Assembly (NCBI GenBank): GCA_027624075.1
Contig: JAQBUH010000008.1
Location: forward strand, 18,510 to 82,509
From: Chloroflexota bacterium
GTDB lineage: Bacteria; Chloroflexota; Dehalococcoidia; Lucifugimonadales; Lucifugimonadaceae
Direction: 5' to 3'
DNA length: 64,000 nucleotides
Shown here: piece by piece, positions 35,435 to 44,155 of the stretch
Layout of the letters: each line of letters begins with the position of its first letter
Numbering within the stretch: the stretch's first letter is position 1
Made by a program: the position numbers and the translations under genes
Notes under the pieces: generated by a model
Database searches by the model: none
Seen by the model: the letters and a program-made list of their open reading frames with translations, nothing else
What the model was told of the DNA's origin: nothing

Positions 35435-37657
35435 TTGGCTATCGACAACGGGCGATTTGCAGGAAGAGTGACCGGGTCGACCGGCGTGATTGACGCCCGT
35501 CCGGCCGCAGCTGGCGAGCATTCGCCTCCCGATGCGGCTGGCGGGCGGGCGGAAAGATCTGCTGGAGTCCGCCCAGGCGTGGCGTCTCCCGTGGAGATGC
35601 ACCTGGGACGACTCGCCGAACTCGCGCCCGACATCGGCGCGCGGATAGAGCAGAAGTTCAGAAACCTGTCGAGCGTGCATGACCGCATGGACGCTGACTA
35701 CTCGCTCTACGCACTGGACCACTGGCAGCCAGACGTCGCCGAGGCGCTGTCGCCGGAAGATATCTACACCACGAACGAGCCACGCGTGCTGGCCGAAAAG
35801 GTGATCTCATTCATCACGGCCACCGAGCTCGTGGTGAGGGCGCCCAACGATGACGCGCGTGAGCGGCAGGAGTCTGCCAATGACCTCGCCGAACAGCTCG
35901 CCATCGGCATGCTCAACAACATCGACCGCCGGCACCGCCGGTTGGGCCATCCGCCTGTCGTAGACGCGCTGGCATTCTTCAGCGTAGTCCGAGGCCGGTA
36001 CGCAGCGGCGCGCGCCGTGCTCCGCAAGCGGCCAAACGGCGAGACGTTTGAGGACATTCTTCCCCTGGACCCACGGCACCTGTGCGTTCAGCCAGGCGTC
36101 GAGGAGCCACTGTGGGCTGCCTATCGGCTCCGTCGCTCAGTGCTGGAGGTCCGCGAGGAGTTTCCTCACTTCGCATTCGAAAACGGCCACTGGTCCGATG
36201 ACGGCGAAGGCGTGGATGTGTTCGAGTACTTTGCTCGTGAGGAGAACCCTGAGTTCGACGTTACTTCACGCGACCCGTTCCGGCGCCATCCGTTCATCTA
36301 CGTGGCTGGCACGATTGTTGACGGCCAGTGGGCGCGGCTCCCGCACAACCTCCACATGCTGACGTTCCCGGTGGTCGTGGCCCCTGTCGGGCCTCAACCG
36401 ATGCTTGCGCCAACGGAAAAAGAAGACTCTCCTGATGTGCACTTCGGAGAGAGTATTTTCGCCGAGAACCGCGGTGTCTGGGACAGGTTGAACCGGGCGA
36501 CATCGTACGTTCTAGACCTGACCGGCAAAGCCTCCGACCCGCGCAAGAAGGTGTTCTCGCTGGACGGCACGAAGTCCCTTGATGACGGCGCCAATGACAA
36601 AGGCGCCGAGATCAACCTTTCGACAGCTAACCAGGAAGACGTGCAGAGCTTTCCTGAGGCAGACATCAATAGCGCCGTCGCCCTGTTGATCCAACAGTTG
36701 CAGAAAGACGCCGTTGCCGGAGGTCTGCCGCCACAGGCGTTCGGCCTGCTGGATAAGCCGCTTTCATCTGTCGCACTGAGGCAACTTGGCAACAACCTGG
36801 AGCACCGCGTCCTGCCGCGAATGAGAGCGGTTGCCCGCTGTATCGAGGGCTGCCTGGAGAACCTGATCGCGCAGTATGAGACTGGCGCCTTCAACCCCAT
36901 CAGTGTGTCTGGAAGACGGTTCGACAACCACCGTTTCGCCAACCGGCTGATCGAGCCTGAGGACCTGGCCGGGCACGACCCGCTTGAGGTCTCGATGGCC
37001 CTTGCGCTGCCGGAGGATGAGGTGACCCGATGGACCGTGGCGCAGATGGCCATGCAGCCCACTCTGAACGGTGAGCCGCTGGCTTCGCTGGAGTGGGTGC
37101 GTGAGCGTGTCTTGAAGATGCAGTCGCACCGGCACATCCAGAGTCAGAACCGGGAGGCCCAGGCTGTTTCGCAGGACCCTCTTGCCCAGGCGATGGGCAT
37201 GTTCACGGCGGCGCTCAAGGATGGAGACAACGCACTCGCCGCGATCTGGTTCGACAGGCTTCAAGTTCTGCACTTGCAGAGGCAGGTAGAGGGACAGACA
37301 GCGGTGAGGCGGCTCCTGGCGGAACGTCCTTCCGGCGCTGGCCCTTCAGGTGTTGGCAAAGAGGCGGAAAGCGCAGGGTTGCCGGATCTCGCGTCCCTGC
37401 TGGGCGAGTCTGCCGCCGGGAGTTCGCCTCTTAACGGTGGGAGCACGCTATTTAGTCCGAATCCGCTCGACGCTGTGCCGCGGCTCAACCATGCGCTGAA
37501 TCCGGCGAACGGGGCCATACCGTTCGCGCAGGCGGCCGGCGTCGGGAGCGCGCCGTCTGCGCCGGACATCAGGATGGCGGGAGCTGCAAGCCAGGGCGTT
37601 ACGAGACCAGGTCTGGTTGGCGCAGACGGTGAGCCGTTGACCAGCACAGTGTCCTGA
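35435..37657 (+). CDS. phage portal protein
   Basis: A 740-residue protein of the tailed-phage portal type, the ring at one head vertex through which DNA enters and to which the tail binds. Evidence is its size, the early helical region (IEQKFRNLSSVHDRMDADY, LAEKVISFITATELVV), a mid-protein beta-rich wing (EDILPLDPRHLCVQPG, VFEYFAREENPEF), the clip-like segment ending in PVGPQPMLA, and the long C-terminal helix GGLPPQAFGLLDKPLSSVALRQL. The last about 150 residues are low complexity. The TTG at 35435 has an AGGGAG site 8 bases upstream; the GTG at 35426 is too close to it. Annotation as portal is by overall resemblance and moderately sure. Confidence 0.68.
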   Translation: MAIDNGRFAGRVTGSTGVIDARPAAAGEHSPPDAAGGRAERSAGVRPGVASPVEMHLGRLAELAPDIGARIEQKFRNLSSVHDRMDADYSLYALDHWQPDVAEALSPEDIYTTNEPRVLAEKVISFITATELVVRAPNDDARERQESANDLAEQLAIGMLNNIDRRHRRLGHPPVVDALAFFSVVRGRYAAARAVLRKRPNGETFEDILPLDPRHLCVQPGVEEPLWAAYRLRRSVLEVREEFPHFAFENGHWSDDGEGVDVFEYFAREENPEFDVTSRDPFRRHPFIYVAGTIVDGQWARLPHNLHMLTFPVVVAPVGPQPMLAPTEKEDSPDVHFGESIFAENRGVWDRLNRATSYVLDLTGKASDPRKKVFSLDGTKSLDDGANDKGAEINLSTANQEDVQSFPEADINSAVALLIQQLQKDAVAGGLPPQAFGLLDKPLSSVALRQLGNNLEHRVLPRMRAVARCIEGCLENLIAQYETGAFNPISVSGRRFDNHRFANRLIEPEDLAGHDPLEVSMALALPEDEVTRWTVAQMAMQPTLNGEPLASLEWVRERVLKMQSHRHIQSQNREAQAVSQDPLAQAMGMFTAALKDGDNALAAIWFDRLQVLHLQRQVEGQTAVRRLLAERPSGAGPSGVGKEAESAGLPDLASLLGESAAGSSPLNGGSTLFSPNPLDAVPRLNHALNPANGAIPFAQAAGVGSAPSAPDIRMAGAASQGVTRPGLVGADGEPLTSTVS

Positions 37658-37739
37658 GTGAGTGGCGTCTGAGAGCGGTCATCGCAGGCAATCAGTCACG
37701 CCGCCGGTTGCCTAACTGGTTGGAATAAGGGGTAAGGCC

Positions 37740-39308
37740 ATGTTCTTCAGTGTTTTTGTCCCAGGGTTTGGGAGCGTGTTCGTGGACGCCGGCAGCCCAG
37801 CGCTGGCGAATGCGGCGGTGCGTCAGTACCTGAGCCGCAACCGGGTCCGGCTCGAAGAGGGCGCAGACATTGGGGTTGCAGTCCTGGTCGGTGCCGGCCA
37901 GATCGGAAACAACCTGTTGCTGAACAGCGGTGGTGTTCCGGTCCTTCCTCCTGTTCAAACACCTCCGGTGACGCCAGTGACGCCAGTGACGGCGCCGGAG
38001 CCGGTTGTGGATGATGCTGAGCCGCAGGACAGTGAGCCGGGGATGCCGGCATCGCCCGGTCCGGGTTCTGGCGCGGGAGATGGCCCGGCGACAGAGGACG
38101 GCACTGGCTCAGAGCCGTCTCCGCCTGCACAGCCCCCCGCTCAGCCAGTTGTCGAGCGGCTGTTCAGGTTCGACGTGCCGGTCATCGGCGACCTGTATGT
38201 GCTCGCAACCACGGCAGGTGATGCAGTTTCCGCTGGCCAGGCCCACGTCGAGCTGTTCCGGGAAAGCAGCGGACTTCCCGCCGGATTCCGCCTCGGCCTG
38301 CCAGAAACGCTCGCAGTCGGCGACTTGCCTGCGGGCGCCGACCCGAACTTCGTGATCGATTCGACAGGTCTGATACGTGACGATCTCCTGACAGGCGCCT
38401 CTTCTGCGCCCGATCAGGGCGAACCTCCAACGGTTCCGGTTTCCGCGCAGTCCGGGCAGGCGTTTTTTGTTGGCAAGGTTATCGGGGCAAACGGCGTTCC
38501 CGGATTCTTCCGCTTAGACGCCAGAGACACAAGAGACACGTCAGAGGCTCGTGCCATTCTCGAGTCCCGGTTCGGGCCAGCCTTCCGGGTGGAGATCGTA
38601 AGTTCTCCGGAATTCCTGTTCGACACAGACACTGACTTCGTCGCTTCTCTCCAGCGCAGCCAGCTTGGAGACGTGGACGCGTTCGTCCAGACACTTGCGC
38701 TGGTGACGGCTCCGGAGGCCACTGAGACGGCCGGCGAAAACTCAGGAGGGCCACTGTTCGGCGATGGCAGCCTTCCGGTGGACGTTCAGCAGTTCCCATT
38801 CGCCAGTTTCCAGAACGCGGTTGCGGCGCTTGGGCTCGACCCCGAGGGCGCGCTTGGCAGCACGATAAGCCGGCAGTTCGACACTCTGGCCCCTGTGGCG
38901 CAGATCGGCTCATTGACAGGCACCGTCGGGCCGATCGGTCAGTCGCCGGGCGCGCTAGAGGGATTCTTCCGGGACCAGTTCGGAAATATTGGCATCGCAG
39001 CGCAGACTTTTCGAGACCTGCTGGCCGGGCAAACGAGCGGGGACCTGAGCGCAGACCAGCTGCTGGCGTTCCGGGCACTGGCGAATCCGGATGTGTCCAC
39101 CAGCCGAGGGCGAGGCGCAGCTGGAGACGTCTTCGGGCTTGCCAGGGCCGCTGCGGAAGACCGGTTCGGATCATTCGTGGCGTCGCGGCTCCTGCCAACA
39201 AATCAGCGACTGTTTCGGGAACTGGAGCGGCAGCTCGCTGACGGTCTGCCAGACACCAGCTTTCTGGAGTTTGCACGGAGCCAGAACCTGTTGCCTGTGC
39301 CTGTATGA
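37740..39308 (+). CDS. virion-like protein with three internal repeats
   Basis: A 522-residue protein with no close family that I recognise. Three segments of about 45 residues look like diverged copies of one module: residues 2-47 (start FFSVFVPGFGSVFVDAGSP), 141-186 (LFRFDVPVIGDLYVLATTAG) and 242-287 (FFVGKVIGANGVPGFFRLDA). Each has an aromatic-led beta hairpin followed by a helix. The first two are joined by a Pro/Gly-rich linker (residues 68-140), which includes a 9-base tandem repeat gtgacgcca near 37968. The C-terminal 200 residues are helical and Phe/Leu/Gln-rich and end LEFARSQNLLPVPV. A head- or tail-internal structural role is likely from position. Confidence 0.5.
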   Translation: MFFSVFVPGFGSVFVDAGSPALANAAVRQYLSRNRVRLEEGADIGVAVLVGAGQIGNNLLLNSGGVPVLPPVQTPPVTPVTPVTAPEPVVDDAEPQDSEPGMPASPGPGSGAGDGPATEDGTGSEPSPPAQPPAQPVVERLFRFDVPVIGDLYVLATTAGDAVSAGQAHVELFRESSGLPAGFRLGLPETLAVGDLPAGADPNFVIDSTGLIRDDLLTGASSAPDQGEPPTVPVSAQSGQAFFVGKVIGANGVPGFFRLDARDTRDTSEARAILESRFGPAFRVEIVSSPEFLFDTDTDFVASLQRSQLGDVDAFVQTLALVTAPEATETAGENSGGPLFGDGSLPVDVQQFPFASFQNAVAALGLDPEGALGSTISRQFDTLAPVAQIGSLTGTVGPIGQSPGALEGFFRDQFGNIGIAAQTFRDLLAGQTSGDLSADQLLAFRALANPDVSTSRGRGAAGDVFGLARAAAEDRFGSFVASRLLPTNQRLFRELERQLADGLPDTSFLEFARSQNLLPVPV

Positions 39309-39415
39309 GCCGGGATTGATCTGGAGACCGCCAGTTCGAGACAGGCGAATATCGTGGAGTAGCGCGGAAGCCCCGGCAAAATCCCGGCCAACCCGCAAAC
39401 CAGAGAGGGAGATCG

Positions 39416-39799
39416 ATGGTCAATCAGCAGATCGAGACGCAGCAGAGCGGTGGCTTGAACGCAGCCGGGTTCGACACTTCATTGATCGATCCGGGTGTCC
39501 AGGAGGCGTTTCTCAGGCTGCTCGAAGGCACGGACCTTGGCGAGCGGACTCTGTTTCAGTCGATCTCGCCGTTCGACTCGTCTCCAGGCCAGGGGCTCCA
39601 GTTCCAGGGGCTGTTCACTCCGACGTTCAACAGGTTCCTGGGCGAGCTTGGCGCCCAGATCCGGTCCGGCCAGGAGCCGTCGCTTACCTTCAACCAGTTC
39701 CTGACAGAAGAGTTCGACCCGCGGCGCGCCCTTCTTCAACTGCCGGACAGGCGGACAGACGTCGCCGCTGGCGGCACAGTCTTCAGGTTTAACCAGTGA
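39416..39799 (+). CDS. small phage-block protein
   Basis: A 127-residue, Gln/Leu/Phe-rich protein with a good GAGAGGGAG ribosome site before ATG 39416. Segments such as GLQFQGLFTPTFNRFLGELGAQI and LTFNQFLTEEFDPRRALLQL resemble the C-terminal part of the gene immediately upstream, suggesting that the two interact or arose from one ancestor. No named family. Confidence 0.5.
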   Translation: MVNQQIETQQSGGLNAAGFDTSLIDPGVQEAFLRLLEGTDLGERTLFQSISPFDSSPGQGLQFQGLFTPTFNRFLGELGAQIRSGQEPSLTFNQFLTEEFDPRRALLQLPDRRTDVAAGGTVFRFNQ

Positions 39800-39876
39800 T
39801 GCCCTGGACAGGACGTCTTACGGGGCAGGCCGGAGACACTCTTGGGAGGTAAGAGACATCCTGGAGTGGTCCGCTG

Positions 39877-40014
39877 ATGTTCAGAAGTTTCCTGACCAGT
39901 GTGGAACGTGAGACAGCAGCATTTCAGGACTTTCTGAACAGCAGTCCTGGGATTGAGACCCTGCCAGCGCCGGAGCTGGATAACGTGCCGGTCCTGTCTG
40001 CAAAGGCCAGGTAA
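39877..40014 (+). CDS. possible 45-residue phage-block protein
   Basis: ATG 39877 opens a 45-codon frame beginning MFRSFLTSVERETAAFQDFL and ending TAA at 40014. It repeats the Phe/Leu helix style of the upstream gene and lies in the same direction 77 bases later. The ribosome site (TGGAGTGG) is reasonable. The 3' half overlaps a minus-strand frame. Confidence 0.4.
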   Translation: MFRSFLTSVERETAAFQDFLNSSPGIETLPAPELDNVPVLSAKAR

Positions 40015-40163
40015 TCCGCGGGGACCACGGGCGTCGGAGCTATTTCGGCCGTTGGCTTCGAGGCCGTTGGCGTCGGGGCTGCGTTCGCCGTGGGCGATCT
40101 GGCACGCGCGAATACCGCAACTCCGAGAGCAGCGAGCAGTACCCAAAGCGTTAAAGGCCACAT
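39924..40163 (-). CDS. possible small membrane-anchored protein after the M81 peptidase gene
   Basis: A 79-residue frame starting 6 bases after the M81 gene stop. It opens with a clear hydrophobic segment (MWPLTLWVLLAALGVAVFA) and a Thr/Ala/Pro-rich stretch, as in exported or anchored proteins. The last half overlaps the phage frame at 39877-40014 on the other strand, so its 3' end may be an artificial fusion at an insertion boundary. Confidence 0.35.
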   Translation of the reverse strand: MWPLTLWVLLAALGVAVFARARSPTANAAPTPTASKPTAEIAPTPVVPADYLAFADRTGTLSSSGAGRVSIPGLLFRKS

Positions 40164-40169
40164 GCGCGT

Positions 40170-41648
40170 TTAGTACCGCTCGACCACCGGGTTGAATTTC
40201 GCGTCTTCATCCAGCGGGTACATCGGCCGCGCGCAGACGGTGTGGCCGAGAGACCGCAGGTTCGCCGATGTCGCTCCCGGGGCGTCAACGTTGATGTTCT
40301 CCTCTACCCAGTCATTGAAGAACTGCGGCTCGCAGTGCGGTGACTTAACCACCGTCGAGTGAAAATCCTTCGGGTCGAGGCCGTTCGCGAAGAAGAGCGC
40401 CCGGTCCACGTGCATGACCGGTTTTGTCGTGGCGACCAGCGTGACCTTGCCGCCCCTGAGAACCGCTGTCCTTCCCGGAAACTGCCTGAACACCCATGTT
40501 TCGAGATCAAACGAAGCCTCCGATAGCGATACCACTTCAAGCTCCATGTCGAGCGGCTTGTAGCGCGGGTCCAAAGACCCGCCAACCCTGGCGTTGATCC
40601 TTGACCCAACACCTGCGGCATATGCCATCGCCACAAGCGGCGGGTCGGCAATCGGGGCAAGCACGGTGTGTGGATAGCTCTGCCGGACCATCTCGGAGAC
40701 AATGGCGTTCGAGTTACCCGATGCGCCAGAGCTTGTGGCGTCGGCGGCGTCTGTGAACGCGACCGGGCCTCTCATCCCTGCAGCGCGTGAGACTGCCTCT
40801 TCGAGCCCAACAAGCGCAGCTTGCATCCGGGCCCGGTTGGGCCAGAATGCGGCGGTCATCTCCAGTGCGCCACGTTCGGCCGCATCCGCGTCTCCATCCG
40901 TGTATACAAAAGCCTGTGAGCACAACTCCGGAACATCTGTGAACGGGTTGCAGATCAGGAATCCAGCAGACAGAACGCCCGGCGCCCTTTCAAGAGCCTT
41001 TGCCTGGCGGATCTGAGAGCCGAACAGACCTGTCTCCGTAATCAGTTCGTTGCCGCGGACCAGCGCAGGCACGCGGACGCGCACCCCAACCGGGGAGGCG
41101 CCGTCATTGACGATGCGGAGCAGCAGCTTTGCAGCCCGTCTGCCCGTGTCTGCAAAATCGACGTGCGGGTAGGTGTGGTAAGAGGTCACGGCGTTGGCGT
41201 GCCTCATCATGCGCGCCGTCAGCACGCCATGCAGATCGAGCGAAATCACTATCGGCACAGATTCGCCGAGGATCTTACGTGCCTCTTGCAACAGGTATCC
41301 CTCCGGGTCGAGCTCTTCGGTGGTACCCATTGACCCGTGCAACGAGAAGTACGCGCCGTCGATTTTGCCGGCGTGTGGCTTCAGCGCGTCCAGGAATTCC
41401 GTGGCCATGCGGACGAAGCTGGCGTGCTCAAGCGGCCCCGCCGCGTCGCCCTGCGCATGCCAGGTCGGCACGATCTCACAACCTGCCGACTCGAACTCGG
41501 CTATCGCGCCCCCGGCAGTGCTGTTCTTGCCTCGATTTCCGGTGATCAGCTCTTCGCCACGCAGAATCGTGAAAAAGTCATACAGACACAGGACAGGGTT
41601 GAACGTGGAGATCTCCTGCTCACAGCCGGTTACCAGGATTCGTGGCAT
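40170..41648 (-). CDS. M81-family (MlrC-like) metallopeptidase/amidohydrolase
   Basis: A 492-residue protein of the M81 family, named for MlrC, which finishes microcystin breakdown. Two domains are visible: the N-terminal DUF1485-like domain with RILVTGCEQEISTFNP, YFSLHGSMGTTEELDPEGYLL, VISLDLHGVLT and TSYHTYPHVDFADTG, which supply the metal-binding His/Asp residues, and the C-terminal MlrC domain with TDAADATSSGASGNSNAIV and ARVGGSLDP. Most members are general hydrolases of small peptides or amides and are abundant in marine heterotrophs. It interrupts phage block 2 on the opposite strand. Substrate unknown. Confidence 0.9.
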   Translation of the reverse strand: MPRILVTGCEQEISTFNPVLCLYDFFTILRGEELITGNRGKNSTAGGAIAEFESAGCEIVPTWHAQGDAAGPLEHASFVRMATEFLDALKPHAGKIDGAYFSLHGSMGTTEELDPEGYLLQEARKILGESVPIVISLDLHGVLTARMMRHANAVTSYHTYPHVDFADTGRRAAKLLLRIVNDGASPVGVRVRVPALVRGNELITETGLFGSQIRQAKALERAPGVLSAGFLICNPFTDVPELCSQAFVYTDGDADAAERGALEMTAAFWPNRARMQAALVGLEEAVSRAAGMRGPVAFTDAADATSSGASGNSNAIVSEMVRQSYPHTVLAPIADPPLVAMAYAAGVGSRINARVGGSLDPRYKPLDMELEVVSLSEASFDLETWVFRQFPGRTAVLRGGKVTLVATTKPVMHVDRALFFANGLDPKDFHSTVVKSPHCEPQFFNDWVEENINVDAPGATSANLRSLGHTVCARPMYPLDEDAKFNPVVERY

Positions 41649-41946
41649 TAATCATCCTCACAATCAGTGTTTTGCCGATACTCAGGCAGATTGTACCGTT
41701 GGCAGTTGCTGTGCCGGACGAGGCACACGGTCCAGGCCGGACATCGCTGCGCCTTATTGGAGACCTGTTAACCACGCGTCATCGGCTGAGCGTGCGAGAG
41801 TGCCTCGTACCAGTAACCGCGCCCGGCCGGGGTGAGGTCAGGCACGTTCGCTACGAAGTTGGCTCATGTGTGGCGCCTGACATGACCGTTTGTGTTCCGG
41901 AGCGCTCTCACTGAACATCTACAGGGAACGTCAGGTCAGTTCAGCG

Positions 41947-42423
41947 ATGAGGCAGGTTGGCGCCGTGCCCGGGAAATCCATCAGTCGAGAAGAAATGGCA
42001 ACCACGCAATCAGCCGGGGACTCGTGCGCGCCGGCGCCCGCAAACGGCAGAGGCAACCTTGCCAAGCACAAGCGCTCGACGCCGAAAAAAGGTGGAGTAA
42101 GCGACGCGCCGCAAGAGCAGGGCAGCGATGCGGTCCATTCGCTTCAACCAGCGCTGATTGGCCAGCCTTGCCCGGACGAGAGAGCTGACGCCGAACTACT
42201 CTCGGTCACTCCGGAAGACTACGTCCCGACGGATTCAGAGATAAAGAGCGAGCTATGGCGAATTGCGACGGGAGAAGGTTCCGAGGCGTCCCGTGTGTCG
42301 GCTCTACGGGCGCTCGCTGACATCATGGGACTGATGCGCACCGCTCCCCCGGAGCTTCCGGAGGCCATGTCGGCCATCATGGACGCGCTGTCTCAAGGGC
42401 TCTCGAGGCCACCTGTGTCCTGA
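41947..42423 (+). CDS. probable phage terminase small subunit-like protein
   Basis: A protein of about 158 residues. The first 75 are low complexity and basic (NGRGNLAKHKRSTPKKGG). The recognisable part is the C-terminal third: a D-S-E-I-K-S-E-L-W-R-I-A helix, then ASRVSALRALADIMGLMRT. This pattern of a short helix, a charged turn and S-x-L-R-A-L-A-x-I-x-G-L is usual in small terminase subunits, which recognise phage DNA. Starts at ATG 41947 or ATG 41995. If correct, TerS and the TerL remnant lie 22 kb apart with host genes between. The 298 bases upstream hold no clear gene. Confidence 0.5.
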   Translation: MRQVGAVPGKSISREEMATTQSAGDSCAPAPANGRGNLAKHKRSTPKKGGVSDAPQEQGSDAVHSLQPALIGQPCPDERADAELLSVTPEDYVPTDSEIKSELWRIATGEGSEASRVSALRALADIMGLMRTAPPELPEAMSAIMDALSQGLSRPPVS

Positions 42424-42495
42424 TCCGGGCGGGCGGTCTGTCCATCCAAACGGCCCACTCAGAGAGCCCGACGGGCAAAGTCCGGACGACCTGTT

Positions 42496-43395
42496 TCATG
42501 AGAGCTCCGACTTTAACCGCTCCAACGCCCAACGACCGAATTCAGCGAACCCAATGTCGCCATGCTCCGTTGCCCACGAAACGGCTCCCAGGGCGTTGAC
42601 GAGGCAGATCAACTTCAGCTGCCCCTCTTCCTCATCGGTCGGCTTGCGCCCGTAGCCGTCGAAGAAAGCGTCGCGCAGCATGGGCTCCGGTAGCCAGTGA
42701 TCGTTGACCATGCGCTGGACATCCTCCAGCCAGAAACCCGGCCTCGCACGTTCCCAGTCGATGAGTCCCAGTGAGACCCGGCTGTTTGACCGATGAATCA
42801 GCCAGTTGCGCGGCGAGAAGTCTGAATGCGTCGGCACGACTGGAAGGCCATCGAACTGGCCGTCTCTTGTCGCAACGCGCTCGGCCCACCTGAGAGTCTC
42901 TGCGTCGACATATGGCGAGGCGCTCTCAAGCAGCGCCTCGATCATCGCACGGTCGTATAGACGTGGGTTGCCGGCAAGGCGTGGATCGACGTCCAGCCGA
43001 TGTATTTTCGACGCGATCCACCCGGCGGTCCTGTGCATCTCGATTTGATCTTCAATGCCTGCATCTGCGTCTGGCAGGATCTCACCGTGCAGTTCGGTGA
43101 TTATCAAGGCGCCAAGCTCCGGCGAGTCGGCGACAACTTCGGGACAGGTCCAGCGAACGGAGCCTTCCAACAGTGGCGCCCACTGCGTTAGCGCCACGGT
43201 TTCAGCGTGATAGTGGCTGCGGAATTCGTGCCGCTTCAAGTAGTATCCGGCGCCGTCTGCGGCCTCAATCCTCCACGTGATCGACTTGCGTCCGAATTCA
43301 CGCGATCTGTCTGTAATGGCAATGTTGTTGCCCAGTATTCCGGCGACGAAGTCATGTAATAGTTCGTTGCCGTGCCGGGATGAAAATTGTTCCAT
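42496..43395 (-). CDS. aminoglycoside-phosphotransferase-like kinase
   Basis: A 299-residue APH/choline-kinase-fold enzyme that transfers phosphate from ATP to a small-molecule hydroxyl. The catalytic loop reads PTHSDFSPRNW (H-x-D-x-x-x-x-N) near residue 190, and the metal-binding motif is GLIDWERARPG near residue 215. Such genes in environmental genomes are rarely true antibiotic-resistance genes; the substrate could be a sugar, choline or an antibiotic. I used the ATG at 43395 (MEQFSSRHG); the frame starts at 43413. Confidence 0.82.
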   Translation of the reverse strand: MEQFSSRHGNELLHDFVAGILGNNIAITDRSREFGRKSITWRIEAADGAGYYLKRHEFRSHYHAETVALTQWAPLLEGSVRWTCPEVVADSPELGALIITELHGEILPDADAGIEDQIEMHRTAGWIASKIHRLDVDPRLAGNPRLYDRAMIEALLESASPYVDAETLRWAERVATRDGQFDGLPVVPTHSDFSPRNWLIHRSNSRVSLGLIDWERARPGFWLEDVQRMVNDHWLPEPMLRDAFFDGYGRKPTDEEEGQLKLICLVNALGAVSWATEHGDIGFAEFGRWALERLKSELS

Positions 43396-44155
43396 AGAGA
43401 TTGATCTGCTCAAGTATTGCGGCCGCTCTGCCGCTCTGCGGCGGCGTCAGGCGTTCAAAGGATATCGGGCTGTCGCAAGACCCGGAAACCTCGGCTTGTT
43501 GCGGCGAGAACGCGGTCTGCTGCCAGCCATATGTCTGTATGTACTGAGAGCGAACATACATATATATGCGGAACATTCGCCGCCACAGCCGGCGCCGGAT
43601 GTGTTCTGGTTGACGCCGGGCGTCCCGGATAATAACGAGGAAGCCGCTGCTCGCTCCACCGGCGCCAAAATGAGAGTTTAGGAAACTACGCTCAATGTTC
43701 AAAATGCCGAGTTCTTGTAGACTGCCTGAATAGAGAAAGAATACAGAACAAAACTTGCACACATCGTCCGGAACTGTTCGTGAGTAAATGCCTTATATAA
43801 GGTCAACTATAATAACGAGTATTTCCGCAATGGCCAGACTGGCGTCTATCGAAGACCTGGCCGGACGACCGCGCTGTTACGCGTAATAAAAGTGCCTCTT
43901 GAAAAAGGGCACCGGGCACGTTCAACTCCAGAAGCGTCTCGCTCGCATCGAAAACTACCGTTCGTGGCATGTAAGCTCCGCCTCCGTGCCTCCTGTTGAG
44001 CAGGCCCGGAGTGTAGGCCGCCATGCAGCTGCGTCACGCCCGCATGTAAAACGGCAGCGCAACAACCGCTAACCGGAAACTGCACAGAGCTGACCCGAGT
44101 TCGGATACTCTGTGCCAGCAGGCGGGCCGGGCTTACGCGAACCAGGGAGCGAGAC
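43396..44155. other. AT-richer gap with palindromes and a gene fragment
   Basis: About 760 bases, AT-rich by local standards between about 43530 and 43830. It holds GTATGT/ACATAC arms with an 11-base loop at 43537-43559 and the perfect 12-bp palindrome CCTTATATAAGG at 43791-43802. A haloacid-dehalogenase fragment lies at 43803-43970. No intact gene seen. Confidence 0.45.
43803..43970 (-). pseudogene. N-terminal fragment of a haloacid-dehalogenase-type hydrolase
   Basis: From ATG 43970 the frame begins MPRTVVFDASETLLELNV, the HAD motif I region (D-x-x-E-T-L) found at the start of type II haloacid dehalogenases. After about 35 residues the similarity ends (RVTARSSGQ...), and the frame closes at 43803 although the family needs about 220 residues. 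Only the 5' end of a gene remains, probably cut by the AT-rich sequence next to it. Confidence 0.5.

Noticed and set aside
43352..43762. Minus-strand 136-codon frame in the AT-rich gap
   Set aside because: It overlaps the APH 5' end and the dyads and shows no domain.
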